A stretch of 64,000 nt of DNA from Verrucomicrobiaceae bacterium. Lineage in GTDB: Bacteria; Verrucomicrobiota; Verrucomicrobiia; Verrucomicrobiales; Verrucomicrobiaceae. The first letter of the stretch is position 1. Every line of letters starts with the position of its first letter. Below, one piece after another: positions 44,001-51,502 of this stretch. The notes under the pieces are model-generated. The model ran no database searches. It saw only the letters and a program-made list of their open reading frames with translations, and was not told the origin of the DNA. Made by a program: the position numbers and the translations under genes. Where the stretch lies: contig JAEUHK010000016.1 in assembly GCA_016795465.1 (NCBI GenBank), forward strand, positions 35,718-99,717, written 5' to 3'.

Positions 44001-46514
44001 CTCTTTCCACCCACCCAGCCACAGCGCCGAGGTGCCGATGGAGGCTTTTTGATTCTCTGAAAGCCCTTCTTTGCCAGCCTGGGCCACCACCAGCGGCAGC
44101 AGCACGGCCGCCGCTTTTCTCCGGGCCTCCAGCGGCAGTGTGGGTAGAGTGGAAGAGAGCAGGCCTTCACTATCAGCGCCGGCTTTTTCCACCGCGGCAG
44201 GCACCTCCGGAGGCATCGCAGCCTCCGGCATCAACTGCCAGGCCTGCAGCGCCGCCTGCAAAGCCAGCCTGGGACTCTTTTCCATCACCCTGCCCGCGGC
44301 CTCGCGAGCGGTTCCCGCATCCTTCGCCTTTTCCTCCGGGGTGAGAGGCTGTCCTCGAAACATCCGCATCTGCAACTGGCGCAACAGAGCCTGCGCCGCC
44401 CATTCCAACTCCACATGCTCCAGAAGCCAGGCCTTATCCAGCTCCAGCCGTGTGTAGGCAGAATAACCGTCGGTGGACTCCGATGCGAGTTTCCCCGCCA
44501 CCAGCAATTCCGGGAGGGGCAGCCCGGCCTCGCGGGCTCGCCTTGCTAGCTCCTCGCGGCCAGGGCCGTCACGCTTCGCCGCGATTTCCAGGAGCTGCAC
44601 CATCCCCCAGGCACCCGCCGCCTTCACCGTGGGCGGCAGCACCCGCCAGCTCTCCGAGCCGGAGTAGGCGGTATGCTCCCGCCACTGCGCCAGCATCTGG
44701 CTGAACCGGGTGGAAAGCTCCACCGCCTGGGAAATAGCTGTCCACGGATCGTCTGGAGTGAGTTTCGAAAGGAGGATGCCGTGTCTGGAGAATGGCTGTT
44801 GCGTGCTGTTGAAACGGACTTCCTGTGTGAAGCCTCCCAGGCTCAAAAACACCTTCTCGGCACCCGCCGCATCGCCATTCCCCTCCAAGGCAATCCCGTG
44901 CAAAAACGCCAGCCGGTAGTCTTTTGGAAAACGCACCAACTGGAGGCCGAGGAAGGCCGCCGCATCCTTCCACGCCCGTGCAGCCATGAGTCCCACCGCC
45001 AGGCGGCCCGCCTGCTCCGCATCGAGTGCCTCGTCATCCGCACGCGCCAGCATCGTCCGGGCGGCAAAACGCGTCAGTCCGCGAGTCAGCGCCTCATGCA
45101 CTTCCCTCCAAAGCGCCGGGTCCATCTGGTCTGCTGGGCGGATACGCCCGTTCGCCGTGCGCAGTGCCATGGCGAATGCCGGGTCATTCACCAGCCAGGG
45201 CAGATGCATGCCCTGCTGCCGGATAGCCCAGCCAGCCTGCCCCTGAAGGAGCGATGCCCACCAGCCGCGCAGGCGTTTTTCATCCCCGGCGCAGCGATGA
45301 TGCATCCGCAGCGCCTCGTGCAGGGCCTCGGCGAGTCGCTGCTGTCCGGCCCAGAGCTCGATCCCGGCCATCGCCAGATCCGCATCGTCAGGCCGCTCAC
45401 GGCGCAGCTCGAGCAGCCGCCTGCTCCGAGCTTCCGCCTCCTTCAAGGCTGCCAGCTCCACCTGCCAGGTCGCCTCTGGCAGCACCTCGCCAGCACTTTT
45501 CACCTCCGTCACCCGGGCAGGGACCACGGGCGGCAGCTCCCCCTCCCGGTCATCCTCCTCCGCCCATTCCGCCAGCAGCCTTCCAGCCTGCGGGTTGTCC
45601 TTCAAACTGCCCAGCAGGCTCGCCGCCTCACTCGTTTCACCCTGCTCCCGAAGAATCTCCGCCATGGCCAGGACGATGGCAGGCCGTTGCGGATACTTCG
45701 CCGCGATGTCCTGCGGCCGCGTGGTGAGCTTGGGGTCCTCACGTCCGTTTTGAAAGCCCTGCCGCACCTGTTCCAGAGCCTGCCGCTCATCGTCCGAACC
45801 GGCCGCGATTTCGCCCAGATGGCTCAGCGCCACCTCGATCAACTGGACCAGTCGCCCCTGACGCAGGTGCTCCTCCAAACTCAGCAGCAGCCACGCCGAC
45901 CGCGCCTGCGGACCGGTCGCTTTTTCAAATCCCTCGCGAACTTTTTGCTCCGTGGCGGAACTGCTGCCGTGCCGCCGTTCCAGACGAATCAGGGAGGTTT
46001 GCAGCTCCAGATCATCCGGCCGTGCCGCCGCCAGCTTGCGAATCCGCTCCAGGCCGGCCGAACGAAAATCACCCTCCATGCTGATGCCTGCGAGCAGCCA
46101 GAACAGCTCCTGGGCGGTCGCTGCATCCAGCGAAGCAGTTTCGAGAGCGTCCGACGTCTGCAACGCCTCCGCAAACTGCCGCGAACGCGCCAGCTCTCGT
46201 GCCAAGGAAAGCCGCATGTCCGCCGTCACGCCGGTTTTCATGCCGCAGGCCTTTTGGAATGCCGCCAGCATCGCGTCATGATCCATGAGGCCTTGCTGCA
46301 AAAGCGCCACGCCATGCCATTCGGCAGCGGTTTTCGGCTTTGCCGTCTTCAAAGCCTCCCGCAACCGGTCGAAGCCGTTCGCGTCCAGCCACGGCTCCAT
46401 GGCTTGTGTCAGCGCCTGCGGACCGGAGACGGCTTGTTTCAGGGTGTCATCCAGCGATGGCACCTGGGCGAACACGACCGGGCAAATCAGCAACCATGCG
46501 AGCAGCTTTTTCAT
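35055..46514 (-). CDS. Giant exported helical-repeat protein, about 3,819 residues
   Basis: One uninterrupted frame of 11.46 kb. The ATG at 46514 puts a signal peptide (MKKLLAWLLICPVVFAQ) at the N-terminus; the frame extends 40 codons further upstream without protein-like content. The first roughly 1,000 residues contain TPR-like helical pairs (for example SLARELARSRQFAEAL and LAFLHGIALEGNGDAAGAE), and much of the remainder is irregular helical-repeat sequence rich in Trp, Leu, Ala and Arg with recurring WxxAL and LLP patterns. No catalytic motif, no later membrane segment, no C-terminal sorting signal and no cohesin-like domain were seen. It is probably a periplasmic or exported alpha-solenoid scaffold. 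It starts 46 bp after the stop of the upstream gene and ends 55 bp before apt. Confidence 0.88.
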   Translation of the reverse strand: MKKLLAWLLICPVVFAQVPSLDDTLKQAVSGPQALTQAMEPWLDANGFDRLREALKTAKPKTAAEWHGVALLQQGLMDHDAMLAAFQKACGMKTGVTADMRLSLARELARSRQFAEALQTSDALETASLDAATAQELFWLLAGISMEGDFRSAGLERIRKLAAARPDDLELQTSLIRLERRHGSSSATEQKVREGFEKATGPQARSAWLLLSLEEHLRQGRLVQLIEVALSHLGEIAAGSDDERQALEQVRQGFQNGREDPKLTTRPQDIAAKYPQRPAIVLAMAEILREQGETSEAASLLGSLKDNPQAGRLLAEWAEEDDREGELPPVVPARVTEVKSAGEVLPEATWQVELAALKEAEARSRRLLELRRERPDDADLAMAGIELWAGQQRLAEALHEALRMHHRCAGDEKRLRGWWASLLQGQAGWAIRQQGMHLPWLVNDPAFAMALRTANGRIRPADQMDPALWREVHEALTRGLTRFAARTMLARADDEALDAEQAGRLAVGLMAARAWKDAAAFLGLQLVRFPKDYRLAFLHGIALEGNGDAAGAEKVFLSLGGFTQEVRFNSTQQPFSRHGILLSKLTPDDPWTAISQAVELSTRFSQMLAQWREHTAYSGSESWRVLPPTVKAAGAWGMVQLLEIAAKRDGPGREELARRAREAGLPLPELLVAGKLASESTDGYSAYTRLELDKAWLLEHVELEWAAQALLRQLQMRMFRGQPLTPEEKAKDAGTAREAAGRVMEKSPRLALQAALQAWQLMPEAAMPPEVPAAVEKAGADSEGLLSSTLPTLPLEARRKAAAVLLPLVVAQAGKEGLSENQKASIGTSALWLGGWKEAASLVAGLKQPPFPVEAPVPAWAMMHASSPLIWPPQAWPWFYETSLRWLPETEKAAFLEAGTLLPASSLRIAWLHAGGDAPRAEQEVKAWIKAEPDSKAAVLAMASLLMQDKKPDEALDLLHRHATSQKDAEQRRMALRLYLQAAFFPGQGPSVSMYNERGRSRLPPPPEKHEKRLRQAATELLPEVRRQTSQWSDAWQSVFQALNLAKDAPTQRARFEASYWTGDQNARDELEDSRNRRRERQSVHSYGIKRLLEAKKKPQAIELMLRQFRRDADQRFSGPAGRMEAGQMEEWRQLITQEGLAAELIKEAAPRQPDDSRRLAQAVHVAEICGDWAQAVTWAEAALKLDPDLPWMKLALASARQQLSGDPAVLVAVVRDLPPAEAKAAVLALLQQAQRSADFPHRLAVAQAALDVLSKHPGVLEPEGVMRDGVRIQTLSGSANPPSEVLRQLFELLTQAVQDREGKRVAEGLYPGWSTYRQSSQGDSAKAATPALLDRRKTIHAQLCELALKHPEWAETALRPLTGRHLIEGVPSKDELLAYGRKALKALPGRGPSLIQTWTGQGAPADAALRFRLAALVIPLLEEAWQGVQNPYPSQTGLVELIGAEIPAPQFPPLWALWECPLDVKEGKFVHTKEQLALNKQRREVMDQLWQATQTIPGLRQELFPSWAAYRLHFLNQPDEVLAAMRKLKSASTADPYLLRALLSKAVLSYENSHHILSAEVLTALLQEDEDLLPKEVPAREIEQFIEVLLQGRKDQADPMPTPTTPEEESKHLLGESWHTRRVAVLARLTQFLGGRIPLPLTLHFMELQKALLAGQDTQDIEQRIIQLAADRHAEAGKRLDEMIWTARGRGEYDQGYSGGIWDLKRRLEWFAAALRIGRSLLSSPHDSGDNDVWLSGWIYRLSEPNKLCDPVVPPLLGRERQAEWHHLPPADHAAEPLLAKREQMVMEGLEIAMRRPRRWAQHLAEYTHLQITRHGAAGVAKVRDILDMHARERPESLIEGFRTWADPADFPMTEACVAVADLLVRHLDRLPENAVTNQWLEGWKRIVIGLRDSDEVRIPLLPEKSWMTQDTSRQGGRDNVDRNLLREGSKERLTAWLRILEKMEGIPAMAALTFGDQARLHVENGPERIMKMASRFDDNQWFQAEQAMVRLYTTEEAMAPASRRAAWGRLALLWQPESAKRHERVSGHPQPWAGKTLDFLRRGHVMPLEKGRRPASHDELDEMARKLGDLLLADPASSTGGFVLFARKEHAAQAAPAATLKLARQVLAKKPASLSIQLEDWCRAIGGKEGSTAERAWAGGVLVDIAEDWPANHGAEWLRAAVSMLEDSTAKKDDDASRLTEHLERLVELAFGHLRVAHLALPGYARHACSTSSGSQKLVRLVTQLAATDLAAAGAAMRSWWSLGGLSAWSGSFSTEAQGRTAIEILRQWPAKAPQESLQWVEGLVFELGPPVPSFSTRMIRTANGAEMEKNLPAPALDAPRRQIQTMALQELEKRQITPDWAPGMAMRLAARGPADAAADTLRPFFTKDNFSSTLDTLHGLLLVNLDHTMGSHWSGKDDPPPHRGAQRVLDTVGILQTAAREKWLTPDQTTALEQTARTHLQTIITRARETENTMKRFSWPEAEAVRPAQGVEAARLLRDWETLPLPPSQASITPAGLPAALHSLLRENKPATHIANRVLELLAKEPAPASKALEEWALQLRNRMDFEVFLRAGPVARALAERWTQELPTPEWLPAFASSWSENSSFTDAWTPARIESYRAAAAQVLPMLHRVLRQYPGCRPGAWFDVVCGYALRKEKLGEAEIAALALAHLRAQPRGSMPAVSLPSQIKSPSRLHGPDFHRDAWLFLLDFQAAAGDLEWWRRLCQPVAAHALSRDAKEWHQALEQLATCPPESFLHAAQRVHRSNRNSGSGSLQWVLRTAARRKLEISPEMFLKLVPELVPFRAEDSYHVWQASLLWLRSRLHEGHDAVEDMRMITREVLGPDLTGAVLRQAFQAHAATGNKWYGWPHGSSPLAKLKPASFVHNLLESLSQSSPGHLRAVAAVSRDLGLEAIPGCVGRLFTLPDNGNQPFEDAHEWQRIITASSLLDGMPDELWLTPVDGCAPVWEFAAKLGLHRFTAAAPWLEEKMREKPSVGTALLLLAARRQERQNIETTVIENALAPMWPQIEKATPEQRGILSAALHIVQPDLRRHATTGSVLRLLPTLPGNPAAAASIASNWLSRTSSGTSSSDKVSQRLLPLAADVLRLIEAGETTAHDVARHGIRLLAAEDWLEKPASEMTREEWLWEYLGKALMEQTDPAGRPEDSGSVRRLEALCRYLLQHAENHTALLGSQVFTGRLVSSVVFPTGTARTIMDLKDILLRLIPEDAGPRTMLLLPVMLRMPGASVEATLPAEKRGSWLSWCLLHKGSPTIPPPGPPQDGWPPVLLMKHASLYAGQLSQAQRTRALHAWARTTSWMDDTASESHFEGRAISWLADTSRDPALDEAVTGCAAAMTRWLRSPRRSWITTSLGGDFSVATTTIQPLLHALKRAGRLEMHRDLLRAAAVASRLRLDNLLEELRDAPDTTMACAELLPLYFHADMNQHAKTWRYDAKHLPSLIQGDERILDAIQHAGFQDASERAALMVLAALPDDADSPPSEPRSLRVQKAVQEMDPSITEHLAACDLVLGIPGLAAQLLEELLPMLGRHPAMTVWRQDSRLSTDESLATSSTMALHALVITLGTAGEALQSGDASSWKKWAASLAESTHAQASEPRFAGSVAGFLRPNMRWSFHACSTLALLCNHWESSRHPNEWPRLLPLWDALPPEVLQAYPYDHACHLRIAIALSKNSPEGRAEARQHLTRYRWSRGGVKLALQLALRCELTLPERVKFLASSSPPPETSMHLIHDAAMEQLITLEHWQKMIAEEAPESLLPLARGLIGWLANNNHKTTLASLARRFASIDAQSLNASDWMAMANATDEKTLQANLKAKSNETTRK

Positions 46515-46560
46515 GCCGCTCATTGCATCAAATTTCTCGGCAGTTGACAAGAAGCCTTCT

Positions 46561-47085
46561 TCAACCCGCCAGCGCCACCTCAGTGACATCACCGGCCCAG
46601 GTCCAGCCGTTCCAGGACTCCAGCGTGCGGGCACGGCCGGGGCGGAGGCGGGCGAGCGACTGGTAGGCCTGGCACCAAGTGAGCTTCGGGCGGCGGGTTT
46701 GTGCCTTCCAGATCACATCGGCGGCATCGAAGAGCTCCTCGTTTTCGCGGATGAAGTTTCGCAGGTTGCGGAAGGTGTGGATGGTGCCGTTCGGGGCGCG
46801 GAGGATCCAGCTCTTGGCGGCCACATGGAGGTCGGTGGGCTGAAACTGGGGATTCTGGCGCAGGGAGGCCAGCCAGCGGAGCTTGGCCAAGCCGGTGTGA
46901 TTGCGCTGGAGCACCTCGCGCACCTTGGAGGAGCGGCGGATGCCGGCCACGCGGAGCTGGTGGTGCAGGTCAGCGTTCTTCTCACGCCACTCCAGCAGGC
47001 GGGCGACCCGGTTTTCACGGTCCGAGGAGGCGAGAACAGCGGTTTCAGCGGTGGATTCGGCAGGCAGAGCAAGGTTGAGCTTCAT
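46561..47085 (-). CDS. Small basic protein with an IENR/NUMOD-like SPxG motif, function unknown
   Basis: The ATG at 47085 gives 174 residues. The middle has KSWILRAPNGTIHTFRNL followed by FIRENEELF, which resembles short NUMOD/IENR-type DNA-binding motifs (SPxGxxxxxxNLxxFxxxN) found beside homing nucleases and in some stand-alone proteins. The C-terminus has LESWNGWTWAGD. The protein is basic overall, and nucleic-acid binding is a reasonable inference; no nuclease motif is present. It precedes the giant gene by 46 bp in the same direction, so it could regulate it or be co-transcribed. Confidence 0.65.
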   Translation of the reverse strand: MKLNLALPAESTAETAVLASSDRENRVARLLEWREKNADLHHQLRVAGIRRSSKVREVLQRNHTGLAKLRWLASLRQNPQFQPTDLHVAAKSWILRAPNGTIHTFRNLRNFIRENEELFDAADVIWKAQTRRPKLTWCQAYQSLARLRPGRARTLESWNGWTWAGDVTEVALAG

Positions 47086-47157
47086 GCCTGAGAATATGGT
47101 TATTATTGAGAAAACAGGCAATCAAGCCTCTGTAAGACGTTTTTCATGCGGATGCCG

Positions 47158-47183
47158 GGGTTGTGACAAGGGGCTTACAACCC
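47158..47183. promoter_or_regulatory. Inverted repeat in the ccoG upstream region
   Basis: The arms GGGTTGT (47158-47164) and ACAACCC (47177-47183) are perfect complements separated by 12 bp, and TTGTGACAA lies within. The site is in the 198-bp region between the divergent small-protein gene and ccoG. It could be a regulator-binding site, or a weak hairpin because TCATTTT follows. It is not a consensus FNR box. Confidence 0.3.
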
Positions 47184-47283
47184 TCATTTTGCCGCTCCCA
47201 TGCCATCCACTCGCAATATCCTGTGAGCGATCCACAAGCGGGTGTGAGACGAGGGAGCTTTCCTTGGCAAAGTGGCACCCGGA

Positions 47284-48711
47284 ATGAACGCGCCCAATTT
47301 GGTTTCCCTCGGCTCCATCAATCAGGATGGCAGTAAGAAGACTCTGCACCCCTCGGATGTGTCTGGAAAGTTCACGCGTGGGCGGCGGTGGTTCGCGTTG
47401 CTGCTGCTGATCGTCTATGTGGCTCTGCCTTGGATCCCGGTGAATGGCTTCCCGGCGGTGTTTCTTGATGTGCTGAACCGTCGCTTTCATTTCATGGGCC
47501 TCACGCTGGCGGTGCAGGATCTGTGGGTGGGCTTCTTCTTGGTCACCGGGCTCGGTTTCTCGCTCTTTTTCGTCACGGCGCTGTTTGGTCGCGTGTGGTG
47601 CGGCTGGACCTGCCCTTACACGATCTTTCTGGAGCACATTTACCGCCGCATCGAGCGCCTGATCGACGGCGATGCCGCCGCACGCCGGAAGCTGGATGCC
47701 GCGCCGTGGACGGCGCAGAAGATCACGAAGCGTGTGTTGAAGCACGGAGCCTATGTTTTCAGCTCGTTGGTCATTGCGCACATATTCCTGAGCTACTTTG
47801 TGTCGATCAAAGGGCTGTATGAAATGATGCATCACTCGCCCACGGCGCACACGGTGGCGTTTGGCGTGGTGATGTTTCTCACGGCGGGGCTTTACGGGTC
47901 CTTCAGTTGGTTCCGCGAGCAGTTTTGCGTGATCATGTGCCCGTATGGCCGCATGCAGTCGGCGCTGAGTGACGATCACACGGTGATCATCGGCTACGAC
48001 AAAAAGCGTGGCGAGCCTCGCGGCAAAGCGGGCACCACGGGAGCGGGCGATTGCGTGAACTGCACGCGTTGCGTTCAAGTGTGCCCCACCGGCATCGACA
48101 TCCGCAACGGCCTCCAGCTTGAGTGCATTGGCTGCGCTGCGTGTGTGGACGCCTGCGATACCATCATGCTCAAACTGGGCCGCAAGCCCGGTCTCGTGCG
48201 CTACGACTCGCTCGTGGCCTTTGATGGTGGAAAAACGAAGTTCCTCCGCCCACGCATCATCTTCTACACCTTCCTGCTGTTGGCCGGTGTGGCGGCCTTC
48301 TCGTATGCGGCGAGCCGCATCGAGCCGATGCGGGCCAACGTGCTGCGCATGCAGGGCTCGCCTTACTATGTGGCGAACGGCATGCTGCGGAACCAGTTCC
48401 TCATGCGCCTGATCAACAAGCGCAGCGAGCCGCGCACCTTCACCTTCCGCATCGAGGGCGCAGTGCCGCAAGGCCTCGTCGCCGCGGGTGCGGACACGCC
48501 GATCACCATTCCTGCGCAAGGCGAGGAACTCAAACCGCTCATGATCACGCTGCCGGAGGCCAGTTTTAAGGAGCCCTTCAAGATCAGCGTCACGCTCACC
48601 GACACCAAAGACGGCAAGACTTACTCGACGAAGCCCTTCGAGTTCGCCGGACCAGACCCACGCGCCAAATCCAATGACTACCTCGATCCCAAACAATACC
48701 TCAAGCAATGA
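47284..48711 (+). CDS. ccoG: Cytochrome c oxidase accessory protein CcoG (FixG/RdxA-like)
   Basis: The ATG at 47284 gives 475 residues; a GTG at 47272 is possible. Several membrane segments are followed at residues 257-293 by a bacterial 2x[4Fe-4S] ferredoxin-like region: CVNCTRCVQVCP and then CIGCAACVDACD. The C-terminal periplasmic domain is immunoglobulin-like and contains LMRLINKRSEPRTFTFRIEG. CcoG reduces copper for assembly of cbb3-type cytochrome c oxidase. The cbb3 genes themselves (ccoNOP) are not in the window. It is followed by a small membrane protein and a COG2836-type protein, a common arrangement. Confidence 0.95.
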   Translation: MNAPNLVSLGSINQDGSKKTLHPSDVSGKFTRGRRWFALLLLIVYVALPWIPVNGFPAVFLDVLNRRFHFMGLTLAVQDLWVGFFLVTGLGFSLFFVTALFGRVWCGWTCPYTIFLEHIYRRIERLIDGDAAARRKLDAAPWTAQKITKRVLKHGAYVFSSLVIAHIFLSYFVSIKGLYEMMHHSPTAHTVAFGVVMFLTAGLYGSFSWFREQFCVIMCPYGRMQSALSDDHTVIIGYDKKRGEPRGKAGTTGAGDCVNCTRCVQVCPTGIDIRNGLQLECIGCAACVDACDTIMLKLGRKPGLVRYDSLVAFDGGKTKFLRPRIIFYTFLLLAGVAAFSYAASRIEPMRANVLRMQGSPYYVANGMLRNQFLMRLINKRSEPRTFTFRIEGAVPQGLVAAGADTPITIPAQGEELKPLMITLPEASFKEPFKISVTLTDTKDGKTYSTKPFEFAGPDPRAKSNDYLDPKQYLKQ

Positions 48712-48871
48712 CGCCGCGCCCGCGGTCGGCTTTTTCGGCCGTCGCCCATGGCTCTTTGTTGTCGCTGCCTTCGTCGTCCTCATCAGCGCTTGGAGCGTGC
48801 TGTTTTACATCGCGATGAACAACCAGCCCGAGTCGGTGCCGCTGAAGCACCTCGAGCAGATCAAACCATGA
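48674..48871 (+). CDS. Small single-span membrane protein in the ccoG cluster
   Basis: The 65-residue protein overlaps the end of ccoG by 38 bp in another frame. After a short polar N-terminus comes one hydrophobic segment (PWLFVVAAFVVLISAWSVLF, about residues 25-46) and a short tail. Its stop overlaps the start of the next gene in ATGATG form, so all three genes are translationally coupled. It sits where CcoH/FixH or CcoS-like small assembly proteins occur, but is too short and too divergent for assignment. Confidence 0.72.
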   Translation: MTTSIPNNTSSNDAAPAVGFFGRRPWLFVVAAFVVLISAWSVLFYIAMNNQPESVPLKHLEQIKP

Positions 48872-49560
48872 TGCAGATCGATACCAGCGCCGCGGCCTTC
48901 CTGGCCGGGATCGTGACCAGTGTCCACTGCGTGGGCATGTGCGGTCCGCTTTCGTGCTCCTGGGCAATCTCGCCAAAGAGCGGAGGCTTCATGCGGAGCA
49001 CGGCCCTGTATCATGGAGGTCGTTTGCTGTCCTACGGCATGGTCGGAGCACTGGCGGGAACGATTGGCACGATGCCGCTTTCCTTCTTCCAGCATGGCGC
49101 GGGCATCGTGCTGCCTTGGTTGCTCGTGCTGGCCTTTGCCATCGTCGGCATGGGTTTGGATGTGTGGCTGCCCAAACCGGCCTTTTTGAGCTCGGGGCTG
49201 CGACGCGTGCAAAGCGCCGCCTTTAAACTGAAAAGCTCGCTGCGTGCTGCCTTGCTCGGTTTTGCCACGCCGCTGCTTCCGTGTGGACCTCTTTACATGA
49301 TGTTTGCCCTCGCGATGGCGAATGGCAGCGCCTCACGCGGCGCGGAGTTCGCCATGGCCTTCGGCCTCGGCACGCTGCCGCTGCTCTGGCTGGCTCAAAC
49401 ACAGCTTCACTGGCTCGGCGGACGTCTCCAGCCTGCTACCATGCGCAAGCTTCAACGCGGTCTCGCCCTCGTCACCGCGATTATTCTCGCATGGAGATTG
49501 CGTGACACGCTCGACTTCAACAGCACCGAAGTGCCGAGTTGCTGTCACGCGTCGATGTGA
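48868..49560 (+). CDS. COG2836-type TauE/DsbD-like membrane protein
   Basis: The 230-residue protein has about six hydrophobic segments and the N-terminal signature SVHCVGMCGPLSCSW, typical of the COG2836 family that accompanies ccoGHIS in cytochrome cbb3 assembly clusters. The cysteines and histidine of the signature could bind copper. A second half repeats the pattern (LLGFATPLLPCGPLYMMF). It probably handles copper or cytochrome maturation at the inner membrane. Its start overlaps the stop of the small gene upstream. Confidence 0.88.
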   Translation: MMQIDTSAAAFLAGIVTSVHCVGMCGPLSCSWAISPKSGGFMRSTALYHGGRLLSYGMVGALAGTIGTMPLSFFQHGAGIVLPWLLVLAFAIVGMGLDVWLPKPAFLSSGLRRVQSAAFKLKSSLRAALLGFATPLLPCGPLYMMFALAMANGSASRGAEFAMAFGLGTLPLLWLAQTQLHWLGGRLQPATMRKLQRGLALVTAIILAWRLRDTLDFNSTEVPSCCHASM

Positions 49561-49643
49561 GTGCCTCGCATTTCCGGCACGCATGTCCCCAATACAAGTG
49601 AGGCATGTTTGCTTGCCCATGAGGTGAACGGCACGATTCTTGC

Positions 49644-51455
49644 ATGGAGGAAAGCCCTCCAATCACCCCCATGACACGACACGATACCCTCCTCGCCTGG
49701 ATCGAAGAAATCCGCGCTCTTTGCCAACCCGACTCCGTCCGCATGTGCGATGGCTCCCAGGCTGAATACGATGAAATGTGCGATCTGCTGGTGCAGAAAG
49801 GCACCTTTCGCCGCCTGAATCCCGAAAAGCGTCCGAACAGCTTCCTCGCGTGGTCTGATCCGAACGACGTGGCCCGCGTGGAGGATCGCACCTTCATCTG
49901 CAGCCGACGCAAAGACGACGCTGGCCCCACGAACAACTGGATGGACCCGCGTGAGATGAAGAGCACGCTCAAAGGCCTCTTCGCCGGCTGCATGAAAGGC
50001 CGTGTCATGTATGTGGTGCCCTTCTGCATGGGGCCGCTCGGCTCGCCCTTCTCCGTCATCGGCATCGAGATCACCGATTCACCTTACGTCGTCGTCAGCA
50101 TGCGCATCATGACCCGCATGGGCAAAGCGGTGCTCGATCAACTCGGCGAAGGCGGTGATTTTGTGCCCTGCGTGCATTCCGTGGGCAAACCGCTCGCTCC
50201 CGGCGAGGCGGATGTCACCTGGCCGTGCAGCAGCACGAAGTACATCGTGCATTTCCCCGAAGAGCGGAGCATCTGGAGCTATGGCAGCGGTTACGGCGGC
50301 AATGCGTTGCTTGGCAAAAAGTGCCTCGCCTTGCGCATCGCCAGTGTCATCGGCCGCGATGAAGGTTGGATGGCCGAGCACATGCTCATCTGCGGCGTGC
50401 AATCGCCCGATGGACGCAAAAGCTATGTCGCCGCCGCCTTTCCGAGTGCCTGCGGCAAGACGAACTTCGCCATGCTCGTGCCGCCAAAGAGCTACACCGA
50501 GCAAGGGTGGAAGGTCAGCATCGTCGGCGACGACATCGCGTGGCTGCGTCCTGGCAAGGACGGCAAGCTTTGGGCTACGAATCCCGAGGCGGGCTACTTC
50601 GGCGTGGCTCCCGGCACCTCGTATGACTCGAATCCGAACGCGATGGATACCATCAAGTCGAACACGATCTTCACGAACGTGGCTCTCACCGATGACGGCG
50701 ATGTGTGGTGGGAAGGCATGACCAAGCAACCGCCTGCGCATCTCATCGATTGGCGTGGCCAAGATTGGACACCCGACTGCGGACGCCCCAGCTCGCATCC
50801 GAACTCACGCTTCACCGTGCCCGCCCGGCAGACGCCCACGATTGATCCTGACTGGGAAAAGCCGGAAGGCGTGCCGATTGATGCCCTCATCTTCGGCGGA
50901 CGTCGCGCGACCACTTTTCCGCTCGTCTTCCAGGCCTTCAACTGGACGCACGGCGTCTTCCTCGGTGCCAACATGGGCAGCGAAACCACCGCCGCCGCCG
51001 CCGGAGCCATCGGCAAGGTGCGCCGCGACCCGATGGCGATGCTGCCCTTCTGTGGTTACAACATGGGTCACTACTTCGCCCACTGGCTGCGCATGCGCCG
51101 TGTGCTCAAGGAGGTGCCGCGGGTGTTTCATGTGAACTGGTTCCGGAAAAGCCCCGAGGGCAAGTTCCTCTGGCCCGGCTTTGGTGAGAACATGCGGGTG
51201 CTCGAATGGATCGTGAAACGCTGCCGCGGCGAAGGTCGCGGCCATGAAACCGAGCTCGGCTGGATGCCCCGCTACTCCGAGATCAACTGGAACGGCCTCG
51301 ATTTCACCCGCGAGCAATGGAACGAGCTCATGCACGTCGATCCCCGCGAGTTCCGCCAGGAGATCATGTCCACCGAAGAGCTCTACCTCGACCTCTACGA
51401 CGACATGCCGAAGGAACTCTACTACCAGCGCGAGCTCCTCGCCGGCCGCTTCTGA
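49644..51455 (+). CDS. pckG: Phosphoenolpyruvate carboxykinase (GTP)
   Basis: The 603-residue protein has the length of GTP-type PEPCK. The phosphate-binding loop [13 protein letters not shown] lies in the middle, and the [23 protein letters not shown] segment and the N-terminal [12 protein letters not shown] support the assignment. It converts oxaloacetate and GTP to phosphoenolpyruvate, CO2 and GDP, the entry to gluconeogenesis. The ATG at 49644 was used; an in-frame ATG at 49671 would also keep the core. A strong terminator follows 18 bp after the stop codon. Confidence 0.96.
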   Translation: MEESPPITPMTRHDTLLAWIEEIRALCQPDSVRMCDGSQAEYDEMCDLLVQKGTFRRLNPEKRPNSFLAWSDPNDVARVEDRTFICSRRKDDAGPTNNWMDPREMKSTLKGLFAGCMKGRVMYVVPFCMGPLGSPFSVIGIEITDSPYVVVSMRIMTRMGKAVLDQLGEGGDFVPCVHSVGKPLAPGEADVTWPCSSTKYIVHFPEERSIWSYGSGYGGNALLGKKCLALRIASVIGRDEGWMAEHMLICGVQSPDGRKSYVAAAFPSACGKTNFAMLVPPKSYTEQGWKVSIVGDDIAWLRPGKDGKLWATNPEAGYFGVAPGTSYDSNPNAMDTIKSNTIFTNVALTDDGDVWWEGMTKQPPAHLIDWRGQDWTPDCGRPSSHPNSRFTVPARQTPTIDPDWEKPEGVPIDALIFGGRRATTFPLVFQAFNWTHGVFLGANMGSETTAAAAGAIGKVRRDPMAMLPFCGYNMGHYFAHWLRMRRVLKEVPRVFHVNWFRKSPEGKFLWPGFGENMRVLEWIVKRCRGEGRGHETELGWMPRYSEINWNGLDFTREQWNELMHVDPREFRQEIMSTEELYLDLYDDMPKELYYQRELLAGRF

Positions 51456-51472
51456 GGCTTCATCACTCCAAG

Positions 51473-51502
51473 AAGGGCGGGATTTCATTCCCGCCCTTTT
51501 TT
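51473..51502 (+). terminator. Rho-independent terminator of pckG
   Basis: A perfect 10-bp stem (AAGGGCGGGA at 51473-51482 with its complement at 51489-51498), a 6-nt loop and a run of Ts ending at 51502. It also touches the end of the convergent lipoprotein gene. The opposite strand lacks a T run, so it should act mainly on pckG transcripts. Confidence 0.93.

Noticed and set aside
47122..48783. Leftward open frame of 553 codons opposite ccoG
   Set aside because: Antisense to ccoG with its ferredoxin motifs; the translation has no recognisable domain.
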